Of a stretch of DNA of 64,000 nt, positions 16,424-25,900 are shown piece after piece (position 1 is the stretch's first letter; each line of letters opens with the position of its first letter). The position numbers were made by a program, and so were the translations under genes. The notes below the pieces were generated by a model, which saw nothing but the letters and a program-made list of their open reading frames with translations, did not search any database and had not been told where the DNA came from. This stretch comes from Bog-473 sp052140165 (GTDB lineage Bacteria > Actinomycetota > Acidimicrobiia > Acidimicrobiales > RAAP-2), in assembly GCA_052140165.1 (NCBI GenBank), contig JBKQUM010000036.1:1-64000 (forward strand). The letters run 5' to 3'.

Positions 16424-18499
16424 GTGAGCACCATCGTCGTGGCGTCCGAAGGCGCCGGCTACGGCTTCCTGGTTGACAACCAGGGCCGGCTGCACCAGGC
16501 GGGCTTTGGGCCCGACATCGACGCCCACATGGAGCGGCTGCCCGACAGGATCCCACTGGCGCTCTACCCCCTGGCCTATCCGGCCTACGACGAGGAGCCG
16601 ACCCGGGCGCCCGCGCTGCGGGTCACGCACGGCGATGGCACCACGACCACCCGCCTGAAGGTGCAGGACGTCCGCGTGGCCGACCCGCAGACCGACATCC
16701 TCCTCGTCGACCCCGACTGCCCACTGGAGGTCACGCTCTCGTTCCACGCCGACGACCACGGCGTGCTGCGCCAGTGGGTCAGCGTCACCAACCGCCAGCC
16801 CGGGGCCGTCACCCTCCACGAGATTGCCGCCGCCTCGCCACTGCTCGCCACGCCCGCGCCGTACCTGACCCACTTCGGCGGGGGCGACTGGTCCGCCGAG
16901 TGGACCACGACGACGGAGGCGCTGACACCGGGGACCAAGGTGGTGGAGTCGCGTGGCGGCGTGCAGCCCCACCTACGGTCCTGTCCGTTCTTCCTGCTCG
17001 CCCCCGACGGGGCGCCCGAGGAATCGGACGGCACCGTCGTCGCCGGCGCGCTGGCCTGGGGTGGCAACACCCGCTTCGCCTTCGAGCGGACGACCACCCC
17101 GGGGGTGCGGCTCTGGTGCGGGCACAACCCTGCGGCCTCCGAGTACGTGCTCGACCCCGGCGCCACCTTCGTCACCCCCGAGCAGATCTGGATGTGGTCG
17201 ACCGAGGGCATGGGCCCGCTCAGCCGGCGTTTCCACCGCTGGGTCCGCGCCCACGCCGTGCGCGACGGCGACGCGCTGCGGCCGGTCGTGGTCAACAACT
17301 GGGAGGCCACCTTCTTCTCCTTCGACACGGACCGGCTGTTCGGGCTCATCGACCACACGGCGGACCTGGGCGCGGAGCTCTTCCTGCTCGACGACGGATG
17401 GTTCGGCGAGAGCCACCCCCGCGACGACGACACCACGGGCCTGGGCGACTGGCAGGTCGACCAGGCCAAGCTGCCCGGCGGCCTGGGTCCGGTCATTGCG
17501 CGGGCAGCCGAGCGCGGCGTCCGCTTCGGGCTGTGGGTGGAACCCGAGATGGTCAACCCGGACTCCACGCTGTACGCCGAACACCCGGACTGGGTGGTGG
17601 GCCAGCCGGCACGGCACCGGCGCCGGTGGCGGAACCAGTTCGTCCTCGATGTCCTGCAGCCCGACGTCGCCGACTTCGTGTCCGGCGTGGTGGATCGCGT
17701 CCTGGCCGAGAACCCAGGCATCAGCTACTTGAAGTGGGACGCCAACCGGCCCCTGACCGATCCCGGGTCCCCCGCGCTCGGCCCCGACCGGCAGGCCAAC
17801 TACTGGGTCGACCAGGCGCGGGCCACCTGGCGCCTGATGGAGACCGTGGCCGAGCGTCACCCCGAGCAGATGCTCATGCTGTGCGCCTCGGGCGGCGGGC
17901 GGGTCGACCTCGGGTCGCTGCGCTGGTTCCACGAGGTGTGGCTCTCGGACAACACCGATCCGCTCGACCGGCTGCGGATGCAGTGGGCCGCATCGCACTT
18001 CCTGCCCGCCAACGTCGTCGGGGCCCACGTGACCCGGGAAGGCGACCGGCCGGTCGCCTTCGGCTGTGCGGTGGCGATGAGCGCGCGGTTCGGCTTCGAC
18101 CTCGACTTCGAGGCCCTCACCGACGAGGAGCTGGCCGTCTGCCGCCGCGCGGTGGCGCTGTACCGCGACGTCCGGCCGCTCGTCCAACAGGGGGACCTGT
18201 GGCGCCTGGTGCCACCGGGTGAACGCTCCGCCCTCGAATACGTCGCCCCGGACGGCCAAGGGGCGGTCGTGTTCGGCTTCCAGCTCACCGCGCCGACCGG
18301 CGACGCGGCACCGCTGCGCCCGGGTGGGCTCGACGCGGAGCGGACGTACGAGGTGACGGCCGTCGATCTCGCGGCGGACGTCGATCCGACTGCGACCGGC
18401 GGCGAACGACGACAGGGGGCGGCGCTCATGGAGGAGGGGCTGCAGTGGCCGCTGCGCGAGCCCTGCACCGCCCGGATCTGGGTGCTCCGATCCGTGTAG
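16424..18499 (+). CDS. GH36 family alpha-galactosidase
   Basis: This encodes 691 residues of glycoside hydrolase family 36 (alpha-galactosidase/melibiase), releasing terminal alpha-galactose. The nucleophile is Asp439 in YLKWDANRPLTD and the acid/base is Asp509 in EVWLSDNTDP. The N-terminal beta-sandwich (about 1-270), central TIM barrel (with VVNNWEATFFSFD and LDDGWFGE), and C-terminal beta domain have the usual order and length. There is no signal peptide, so it acts in the cytoplasm and would need an importer for the sugar; none is adjacent. The start is GTG 16424. The 225 bases upstream carry no gene. Confidence 0.93.
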   Translation: MSTIVVASEGAGYGFLVDNQGRLHQAGFGPDIDAHMERLPDRIPLALYPLAYPAYDEEPTRAPALRVTHGDGTTTTRLKVQDVRVADPQTDILLVDPDCPLEVTLSFHADDHGVLRQWVSVTNRQPGAVTLHEIAAASPLLATPAPYLTHFGGGDWSAEWTTTTEALTPGTKVVESRGGVQPHLRSCPFFLLAPDGAPEESDGTVVAGALAWGGNTRFAFERTTTPGVRLWCGHNPAASEYVLDPGATFVTPEQIWMWSTEGMGPLSRRFHRWVRAHAVRDGDALRPVVVNNWEATFFSFDTDRLFGLIDHTADLGAELFLLDDGWFGESHPRDDDTTGLGDWQVDQAKLPGGLGPVIARAAERGVRFGLWVEPEMVNPDSTLYAEHPDWVVGQPARHRRRWRNQFVLDVLQPDVADFVSGVVDRVLAENPGISYLKWDANRPLTDPGSPALGPDRQANYWVDQARATWRLMETVAERHPEQMLMLCASGGGRVDLGSLRWFHEVWLSDNTDPLDRLRMQWAASHFLPANVVGAHVTREGDRPVAFGCAVAMSARFGFDLDFEALTDEELAVCRRAVALYRDVRPLVQQGDLWRLVPPGERSALEYVAPDGQGAVVFGFQLTAPTGDAAPLRPGGLDAERTYEVTAVDLAADVDPTATGGERRQGAALMEEGLQWPLREPCTARIWVLRSV

Positions 18500-18622
18500 T
18501 GCAACAGGGCATCTGCACAGCGACGATCCACGTGGCCCGCGGGCCGTCGGCCTAACTTCTTCCTCGGCGCGAGGTCGATGGCCTCCGCGGTCGCACGAGG
18601 AAACGAGCGGAGGAGGACGAGG

Positions 18623-18895
18623 GTGGCGGGGCGCACACGTTTGGCCTGTGGGGCGGCAGTGCTCGCGGTCTGTTCGACGCTGGGTGTGGGCATGGAGCTG
18701 TCGACGCCGGCCGGTGCCGCGACGTCGGAGGTCATCGGGACACCGGCGGCCGTCCCGGCGGTGGCCCACGCTCTCGGCCAGGTGTCCGCGTCCACCCCGG
18801 TCCACGTCTCGGTGGTGCTGCGCTCCCAGGACCCGAGCGGACTCGAGGACCTGGCGACGGCCGTCTCGACGCCGGGGTCGGCGTCCTTCCGCCAC
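18623..18895 (+). pseudogene. Truncated S53 (pro-kumamolisin) peptidase start
   Basis: A GTG at 18623 behind AGGAGGACGAGG opens a secretory protein: a basic start, a hydrophobic core (LACGAAVLAVCSTLGVG) and a small-residue cleavage region (TPAGAAT). It then reads into HVSVVLRSQDPSGLEDLA and VSTPGSASFRH, the beginning of the pro-kumamolisin activation domain of sedolisin peptidases. After the RH the family would continue with a tyrosine and the rest of the prodomain. Here the frame changes to arginine-rich nonsense at about 18895, and no catalytic domain follows. It is a remnant; the frame stays open to 19051 by chance. Confidence 0.6.
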
Positions 18896-19042
18896 GGGCG
18901 CCGTCGTGACCGAAGGACGCGCCGCCCAGCATGGGCTGGCGCGGGAACGGCCGCAGGAAGCCGGTGGCCCACGTCGGTCCGTCGAACGGGTTGCCCCACT
19001 GCTTGCCCTCCGAGCACACCACTGATGCCGTTGGCCGCCACC
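18896..19042 (-). pseudogene. Fragment of a serine beta-lactamase-family protein
   Basis: On the minus strand one frame reads GKQWGNPFDGPTWATGF then LRPFPRQPMLGGASFGHDGA. This is the segment around the third active-site motif of class C beta-lactamase-like esterases (family form: GxSFGHDGAGG). A second frame just upstream reads AANGISGVLGG, similar to the NGI segment of the same family, so a frameshift or deletion also separates those blocks. Neither an N-terminal SxxK region nor a C-terminus is present. The fragment stops at about 18898, where it meets the peptidase remnant in the opposite orientation. Confidence 0.5.
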
Positions 19043-19103
19043 TCCGGGTGAGCGCTGCGGACTGCACCGGCACACGCTCGGCGTCGTGGGACAAGATGAG
19101 CGC

Positions 19104-19931
19104 ATGGGTCCAGCCGATCGGACTACCCGCACTGACGCGGCCTTCGTTGGCGGAGCGCAACGGTTCTCCGGCCAGGTGGCCGTCGTCACCGGTTCGACCG
19201 CCGACCCGAGCATCGGCCGATCCTGCGCCTTCCGCCTCGCCCGTGAGGGCGCGTCGGTGGTCATCAACGGCCGCGACGAGGATCGGGTTGCCTCGACGGA
19301 AGCCACGTTGCGCGCGGAGGGGTTGGCCGCGGTCGGGGTCGTCGGGTCCATGGACGACGAAGACGCCGTGGCTGTCCTCACGGACCGGGCCGTTGCCGCG
19401 TTCGGCCGCATCGACCTGATCGTCAGCACGGTGGGCGGCGCCCCCTACCCGCTGTCGTTCGACGCCATCAGTGAGGCACAGCTGCTCGAGACGATCAGAC
19501 TTAACACGTGGCCGGGGGTCGCGCTGATCCGGGCGGCGCTGGCGCGAGGGCTCGGTGCCGGCGGCTCGGTCGTCACCATCTCGAGCGGCTCACCGCGCAA
19601 GACCACGTCGGCCATGGTGGCGTACGCCTCGGCCAAGGCGGCGCTGAACGCCATGACGCGCACCATCGCCGCCGACCTGGCCCCGAAGGGGGTCCGGGTG
19701 AACGCGGTCAGTCCCGGCCTGGTGCGCACGACGGCCACACGGTCCATGTGGAAATCCGACGACGGCGCTGCCGCCGGCTCGAATCTCCCCCTCGGCCGCC
19801 TGACCGAAGCCGACGACATCGCCGCGGCGGTGTGCTTCCTGCTCTCCGACGATGCACGGCAGATCACCGGGATCACGCTGGACGTCGACGGGGGGAACCA
19901 CCTCTCGAGCGGCTGGACACCGATCCGGTAG
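19104..19931 (+). CDS. Short-chain dehydrogenase/reductase with atypical glycine motif
   Basis: This encodes 275 residues from ATG 19104; a GTG at 19086 would add six. The Rossmann fold begins VAVVTGSTADPSIGRS, where the usual TGxxxGxG is stretched to TG-x4-SIG, closer to the SIG of enoyl-reductase-like SDRs. The catalytic residues are present: Ser in TISSGSPRK and the YASAK tyrosine and lysine near 175. The C-terminus has the common GITLDVDGG. It probably oxidises or reduces an alcohol/ketone with NAD(P)H. It starts just after the decayed stretch and abuts the convergent LLM gene with no gap. Confidence 0.88.
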   Translation: MGPADRTTRTDAAFVGGAQRFSGQVAVVTGSTADPSIGRSCAFRLAREGASVVINGRDEDRVASTEATLRAEGLAAVGVVGSMDDEDAVAVLTDRAVAAFGRIDLIVSTVGGAPYPLSFDAISEAQLLETIRLNTWPGVALIRAALARGLGAGGSVVTISSGSPRKTTSAMVAYASAKAALNAMTRTIAADLAPKGVRVNAVSPGLVRTTATRSMWKSDDGAAAGSNLPLGRLTEADDIAAAVCFLLSDDARQITGITLDVDGGNHLSSGWTPIR

Positions 19932-20951
19932 TCACGGGGCGCCTCGCGCCGGCACGGGCCAGACCTTCTGCAGCGACGGGACGACGGTGGACCCGATCCG
20001 TGCGATCTGCTCGCGCACCTGCTCGGGCGACATGCCGGGCAGCTGCACCCGGAGGTTGAGCGCGTCGGCGCCGACGACCTGCACGGTTGCTGCGAGCCGC
20101 TCGGCCATGTCGTCCGGGTCATCGCACGCGATCGTCTGGTCCTCGCCGAACGAGCCTGCGGCATAGCTCTCGTAGATCGCGCGCTGGCTGTCCACCAGCT
20201 CCGATTGCACACTGCCCAGCCACACCCGGCGGATCAGGACCTTGGCGCTCGTGCCCCCGGCCTGGTCGAAGGCCCGGGTCAGGTGGGCGAGTCTGGAGGG
20301 CGCCGACATTCCCTCCATGAGGATCCCGGCCCCGCAGCGGGCCGCCCGCACGGCGGCGGCAACCGACACGGCCGCGCTGAGCACGGGGACCGGCGCCTCC
20401 CGGCAGGCGTGCAGCGCCGGGTCCTCTTCGAGCTCGCCCAGATCCTCACCGCGGAGCATGGCGACGAGCCGGGGAAGCTCCGCTTTGAAGCGTTCCACTG
20501 CATCGGCTTGGCTGACGCCAGCCACCTCGAAGTCCAGGGGCAGGGCGCCCGCGGCCACGCCGAGCCCGACGCGGCCGCGATGACGCGCCTGGAGCCAGGC
20601 AACCTCCTCGGCAACGAGCGCCGTGGCCCGCAGTGGGAGGAGGAGCGGTGCCGCGGCGGCCCAGCCGGTCGCGTGCTCGGAGAGGACGAAGGACGCCATC
20701 TGCAGGGGCTGCGCCATGTAGCCGGCAAAGCCACCGTGATGCTCGCTCGTCATGACCCCGTCGAAACCGCTGCCGAGGGCGAGGCGGGCTTGCGCGCAGA
20801 GCTCGCTGACGATGGCATCGGCGGGAAGCTCGTTGTGCGGGTACAGCCGGATGGACACCGATCCGGGTGCGAACGGGGCGGACGACAGGACCGACGGTGA
20901 TGACTCCGTGCGCGATCCCACGCCATCCACCCCGCGTTCGCCAGTCACCAT
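19932..20951 (-). CDS. LLM-class flavin/F420-dependent oxidoreductase
   Basis: This encodes 339 residues of the bacterial luciferase-like monooxygenase superfamily, many actinobacterial members of which use F420 or FMN. The TIM-barrel signatures are visible: SVSIRLYPHNELP at the start of the barrel, FDGVMTSEHHGGF (the conserved EHH), and RHRGRVGLGVAAGALPLDFE for the cofactor region. The first 25 residues are hydrophilic and may be over-called; no better start with a binding site is evident. It is followed on the same strand, 9 bases upstream, by the quinone oxidoreductase gene, so the two could be one transcript. Substrate is unknown. Confidence 0.85.
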   Translation of the reverse strand: MVTGERGVDGVGSRTESSPSVLSSAPFAPGSVSIRLYPHNELPADAIVSELCAQARLALGSGFDGVMTSEHHGGFAGYMAQPLQMASFVLSEHATGWAAAAPLLLPLRATALVAEEVAWLQARHRGRVGLGVAAGALPLDFEVAGVSQADAVERFKAELPRLVAMLRGEDLGELEEDPALHACREAPVPVLSAAVSVAAAVRAARCGAGILMEGMSAPSRLAHLTRAFDQAGGTSAKVLIRRVWLGSVQSELVDSQRAIYESYAAGSFGEDQTIACDDPDDMAERLAATVQVVGADALNLRVQLPGMSPEQVREQIARIGSTVVPSLQKVWPVPARGAP

Positions 20952-20960
20952 TACGCGAAC

Positions 20961-21938
20961 CTAAGAGACACTGACGACCGACTTCCCGACGGCCTCCGCC
21001 CGGTCGACGGCACCGAGCGCCTCGGGCAACCCGTCGAACGGAACCACCCGGGTGGTGCCGCCCAGCCGGCCGTCCGCCGCGAGGGCGAGCAACACCTCGT
21101 GATCGGCCTCAGCCTCGGCACGCGTCTGGCCGCCGGCATAGACACCCACGATGGATGCGTTGCGCTGGACGAACTCCCCGATGTCGGCGTCGACCCATGT
21201 TCCGCTGGCGAACCCAACGGCGAGGAGCCGTCCGCCCGTCGCCAGGCACCGCGCCGTCGCCCCGGCGAAAGCACCACCGACAGGGTCATAGACGACGTCG
21301 ACCCCGTCGCCCCCCGTCACTTCCGCCACCGCGTCGGGCACCGGGCTCACCGTGCGATCGACGACGACGTCCGCGCCCGAGCGCGCGCACAGCTCCCGCT
21401 TCGCCTCCCCCGCCACGACCGCGATGACCCGCGCCCCGAGCGCCGCCCCGAGCTGCAGGGCGGCGAGACCCGAACCGCCCGCGGCCCCCAGCACGAGCAG
21501 CCACTCGCCGCGCTGCAACGCGCCCCGCCTTACCAGTCCTATGTAGGCCGTCGAGTAGCCGATCCGGAACGCGGCGGCGTCCTCGTCGAGCATGGCCTCG
21601 GGCACACGGAAGGCGCTGTCCGACCGCGCGATCGTGGCCTCGGCAAACCCACCGCGGCCATCGAAGAAGTTCGTCACCGCCATGAGCCGCCTGCCGAGGG
21701 GCAGCTCCACCCCCGGTCCGACGGCGTCGACCGTGCCGCACACCTCCTGACCGGGGACGAACGGAAGCGTCGGGGAGAACGCGTAGGAGCCCCGGCACAT
21801 CAGCGCATCCGGGAGCCCGACCCCCGCGCAGCGCACGCGCAGCCGCAACTCACCGGGGCCAGGGACCGGCTCGTCGACGACGACGCGCCGGAGCACTTCG
21901 CCCGGTGGGCCGTGTCGTTGGACCTGCCAGGCCTCCAC
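20961..21938 (-). CDS. Zinc-free NADPH:quinone oxidoreductase-like (MDR family)
   Basis: This encodes 325 residues from a GTG at 21938, the point where homology-like sequence begins (VEAWQVQRHGPPGEV); the frame runs on upstream without coding character. The medium-chain dehydrogenase layout is clear: a GroES-like N-terminus (EPVPGPGELRLRVRCAGV), PGQEVCGTVDAVG, and the nucleotide-binding GAAGGSGLAALQLGAALGA near 150. The structural-zinc cysteines are missing, as in quinone oxidoreductases. It likely reduces quinones or enoyl compounds with NADPH. It lies between the LLM gene and the SWIM gene on the same strand. Confidence 0.88.
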   Translation of the reverse strand: MEAWQVQRHGPPGEVLRRVVVDEPVPGPGELRLRVRCAGVGLPDALMCRGSYAFSPTLPFVPGQEVCGTVDAVGPGVELPLGRRLMAVTNFFDGRGGFAEATIARSDSAFRVPEAMLDEDAAAFRIGYSTAYIGLVRRGALQRGEWLLVLGAAGGSGLAALQLGAALGARVIAVVAGEAKRELCARSGADVVVDRTVSPVPDAVAEVTGGDGVDVVYDPVGGAFAGATARCLATGGRLLAVGFASGTWVDADIGEFVQRNASIVGVYAGGQTRAEAEADHEVLLALAADGRLGGTTRVVPFDGLPEALGAVDRAEAVGKSVVSVS

Positions 21939-21978
21939 GCCGGGGGACCGTAGCGCGTCGCCCTCAGGGCACGGAGCT

Positions 21979-22962
21979 CTATGACTCCTCACCGAGGGCC
22001 AGAGCCGCCGCACCCGCAGTGATCGCCTCGTAGAGGGGGCGCAGCGCGTCAAGGATCCGCTCTCCGTCGTCACCGAGCGCAGCCGGGTCGAGCTGGCGGA
22101 GCACCAGATCCGGGGCAACGGCCAGCCGGGGACGGATCTCCAATGAAGCAAGCTCGGCGGCCCGTCCCCACCATTCCTCCGTGTCGGGCGACCACGGGGC
22201 CGGACCAGGGTCCTCCTCGGTCAGCGGCCACCCGAACGCCCCCGCCTCTCCGTCCCCGCTCTCCTCGACCGCGTCGGGGCCGACGTCGCCGTCGGTCGAA
22301 TCGGCGCGCCGGCGGCGCGCCCGCAGCCCTGCCAGCAGCTCGTCCTTGGTCCGGCCGCGCCAGGAGAAGATGAGGAAGGGATCGTCGTCGAACGCCTCTG
22401 CCAAGAGGAAGAACACGGCGGCAATGTGCTTGCACGGGTTCTCCCAGTCGGGGCACGAGCACGCCGCATCGAGGTCTCGGGCGGACGCCGGAAACAGGGA
22501 GCCCGACGGGCCCGAGAATGCCTTCTCGATGTCGTGAGGCATCTCGCCGGCCAGCAGGGGGGCCACGAAGGCGGCGTTCGACGCCATGGCGCTCTCGACC
22601 GCATCCCACTCGGACTTGGTGAGGGCGCGCGTCTCGATGAAGACACGGTACGGCCGGGTCCGCGAACCCTGGACCGACCCCGTCACCTGCCCCGGCGCGA
22701 TCTCCATGGAGAGCACCTGACCGGTGCGGGCGTAGCGCTTGCCGCGCTGGAGGCGGCTGCCCATCCCGAAGGACTCGAGCACCGCGATGAAACGCTGCGA
22801 CCACCACGTGTCACCGATCGCTCCGCGCCGGCTGCGGGCCTGCAGGCCGCCCTCCACCGGGATCGGAGTGGAGCTGGGCGGCCACCAGCCGTCGCGGTGG
22901 GGCGCTGGCGAACGGGCCCGTCGGCCAGTGGGCCGCCGTTCGGGCTGTCGCCGTGAAGGCAT
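21979..22962 (-). CDS. SWIM zinc-finger protein
   Basis: This encodes 327 residues with one SWIM zinc finger near residue 160: CSCPDWENPCKHIAAVFFLL gives the C-x-C-x6-C-x-H ligands. The N-terminal 60 residues are basic and proline-rich, with a conserved-looking WWSQRFIAVLE helix after them. The C-terminal region is acidic and ends with a helical segment. Its ATG overlaps the stop of the SNF2 helicase gene by one base (TGATG), the common actinobacterial pairing of these two genes. SWIM domains bind DNA or proteins, so it is probably a partner of the helicase in DNA repair or remodelling. Confidence 0.9.
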   Translation of the reverse strand: MPSRRQPERRPTGRRARSPAPHRDGWWPPSSTPIPVEGGLQARSRRGAIGDTWWSQRFIAVLESFGMGSRLQRGKRYARTGQVLSMEIAPGQVTGSVQGSRTRPYRVFIETRALTKSEWDAVESAMASNAAFVAPLLAGEMPHDIEKAFSGPSGSLFPASARDLDAACSCPDWENPCKHIAAVFFLLAEAFDDDPFLIFSWRGRTKDELLAGLRARRRRADSTDGDVGPDAVEESGDGEAGAFGWPLTEEDPGPAPWSPDTEEWWGRAAELASLEIRPRLAVAPDLVLRQLDPAALGDDGERILDALRPLYEAITAGAAALALGEES

Positions 22963-25900
22963 CAGTCCTCCCCCACCGCGTCGGCCGACAGGGCGATGAT
23001 CTCGCGCAGCTGCTCGGTCGACATCTCGGTGATCCAGCCCTCGCCCGAGCCGACGATCCGCTCCGCCAGCGCGCGCTTGGCCTCGATCATGACGTCAATC
23101 CGCTCCTCGAGCGTGCCCCCGCAGATGAACTTGCGCACCTGCACGTTGCGCTGCTGCCCGATACGGAAGGCCCGGTCCGTGGCCTGATTCTCCACCGCCG
23201 GGTTCCACCAGCGGTCGAAGTGCACCACGTGCGTCGCCGCGGTCAGGTTGAGCCCGGTGCCCCCGGCCTTCAGGGACAGCAGGAACACGGGCGGGCCGTC
23301 GGCGCCCTGGAAGCGCTCCACCATGGCGTCGCGCTTCTTCTTGGAGACACCGCCGTGGAGCCAGAGCACGTCGCGGGCCAGGTGGCGACGGAGGTAGCGC
23401 TCGAGCATGTCGCCCATCTCGGTGAACTGGGTGAACACAAGGGCCCGGTCGCCCTCCTGGACGGCCTCTTCGAGCACTTCGACCAGGCGGGTCAACTTGC
23501 CCGAGCGGCCGGGCAACGCGGAGCCGTCGGCCAGGAAATGCGCCGGATGGTTGCACACCTGCTTGAGCTTCATCATGGTGGCGAGCACCAGGCCGCGCCG
23601 CTCCATCCCTTCGGAGTTGTCGATGCGGTCCAGCATGTCGTCGACGACGGCCTGGTACAGCGTGGCCTGCTCGCGGGTCAGCGTGCAGAACTCCTTCATC
23701 TCGATCTTGTCCGGCAGGTCGGCGATGATCGTCCGGTCGGTCTTCAGCCGACGCAGCACGAACGGTGCGGTGATGCGGCGGAGCTGCGCGGCGGCCTCGT
23801 CGTCGCCCAGCCGCTCGATCGGGATGGCGAAGCGCTCGCGGAAGGACTTCTCCGAGCCCAGCAGGCCCGGGTTGAGGAACTGCATGATCGACCACAGCTC
23901 GGCCAGGCGGTTCTCCACCGGTGTCCCGGTCATGGCGATCCGCCGCTCGGCCGGGATGGCCCGCACGCTCTGGGTGGTGCGGGCCGCGCTGTTCTTGATC
24001 TGCTGCGCCTCGTCGAGGACCAGGCGCCGCCAGGGGACGGTGGTGAGGAGCTGCTGGTCGCGCGCGGCCAGGCCGTAGGTCGACAGCACCAGGTCCGCCT
24101 TCTTGGCCTGCCGGGTGAACGCCCTGCCGTCGAGCCGATCGGGCCCGTGGTGCACGTACACCGACAGGTCCGGGGCGAAGCGCGCCGCCTCGCGCTGCCA
24201 GTTGCCGACGAGCGACATCGGGCAGACGACGAGGGTCGGGCCGGCGGAACGGGGGGTACGGGCCCGCTCGTCGACCAGCAGGGCGAGGAGCTGCGCCGTC
24301 TTCCCGAGCCCCATGTCGTCGGCCAGGCAGGCCCCGAGGCCGAGGTCGCCGAGGAAGGCCAGCCACCCGAGGCCGCGCTCCTGGTAGGGACGGAGCTCCC
24401 CGGCGAACCCATCCGGGGTGGGCAGGGACTGCAGCCGGCGGTCCTCGGCCCCGGCCAGGAGGTCCCCGAGCCAGCCGTCGGCCTCCACCTCGGTGACGGG
24501 CAGGGCGCCCCCGCCGTCGGAGATCGGCACGAGGCCCAGTGCGGCGCGCAGGACCTCGCCGGCGGGCATCCGGGTCGCGGTGCCCTTCCTCCCGACGGCC
24601 GCGATCGCCGCCTCGATGTCCCCCTCGCGCAGCTCCACCCACTGGCCGCGCACCCGGACCAGCGGCTGCTTGAGGCGCGCCAGCGCGCGCAGCTCGGCGA
24701 GATTCAGCCGGTCGTCGCCGAGCGCGACCTCCCAACGGACGTCGCACAGGCCGTCCAGCCCGATGGCCGTGGTCGACGACCCGCCGGCGGAGCGGGTCTT
24801 GGCCTTGAGGCGAAGGCCCAGCCGGGTCCGGGGCGAGCGCCACCAGGGAGGCGCCAGGACCCCGAAGCCGGCCTCCTCCAGGAGCGGCGCCCCTTCGCGG
24901 AGGAACGTCAGCACGCCGGCGGCGTCGGTCACCTGCTCCGAGGGCGTCGCCGTCGCCAGCGCCGAGCCGAGCGAGGGGACGAGCCGGGCCGCGAGCCCGA
25001 GGCCGCGCAGGAGCAGCTCGTCGGGGTGCGCGACGTGGCGTTCCAAGGCGGTGAGCTCGGGGCCGTCGGCCCATACGGCCGGGGCCGCGACGAACAGGCT
25101 GGGGTCGTCGACCGCCTGGAGCGCGAACTCGATCCGCCAGTCGTCCGCCCCGGCCGGCTCGCGCGGGCGGCGGCCTCGCTCCCGGCTCCGGGGCGGACCT
25201 GGGTCGGCATCGACATCGTCCTCGTCGCCGGTCCGTTTGCCGGAGTCCTCGCCGTCGCTCTCGTCGCCGACAGTCGGGGGCTGGATGCGGAAGCAGGTGC
25301 GCACCGCCTCGGCGGCCGTGTCCGCCGTGGCATGCCAGGCGCGCAGCGCCTCGGCGAGCGACTCCTCGCCGGCGCGTACGTCGAGGTCGTCGGGGACGAC
25401 CGGACCGGCAGGGCCGTCCGGCGCGGTCAGGCCGGCCAGCCAGGCCTCGACGGCATCGGCCCTCGATGGGCGGCGCCGGCGCCCGGGTGGTGGCTTGGCG
25501 GGAGGCCGATCGGCCACGAAGCGGCGCGTCAGCGCGTCGGTCACGCTCCACATGTAGGAGCGCACCACATCGGGCGGCGCCGGGGGGTCCGACGCCGTGC
25601 CGGGCCGGTGGCCCTCGTCGGCCATGCCGGCACACGTGAACGACTCGGGAAGGTTCCAGCAGAGGGCCTCGATGCGACCACGGTCGTTGCGGTCCACCAG
25701 CGGACGCCACCGGGCCCGACGACCGGTGGTGGTGAGCTCCAGATCGGGCAGGATGCGACCCCTGGTGATCAACTCGAGGACCAGGTCGGCGGCCCTGGCG
25801 GCGAATCGGAGGTCCGTGGCGAGGGCGACATCCGGCTCGCCCGTGACCACCGCGCTCCACGGGTCCGCTGCGCAGAGGGCGAGGGCCAGACGCCCCGCGT

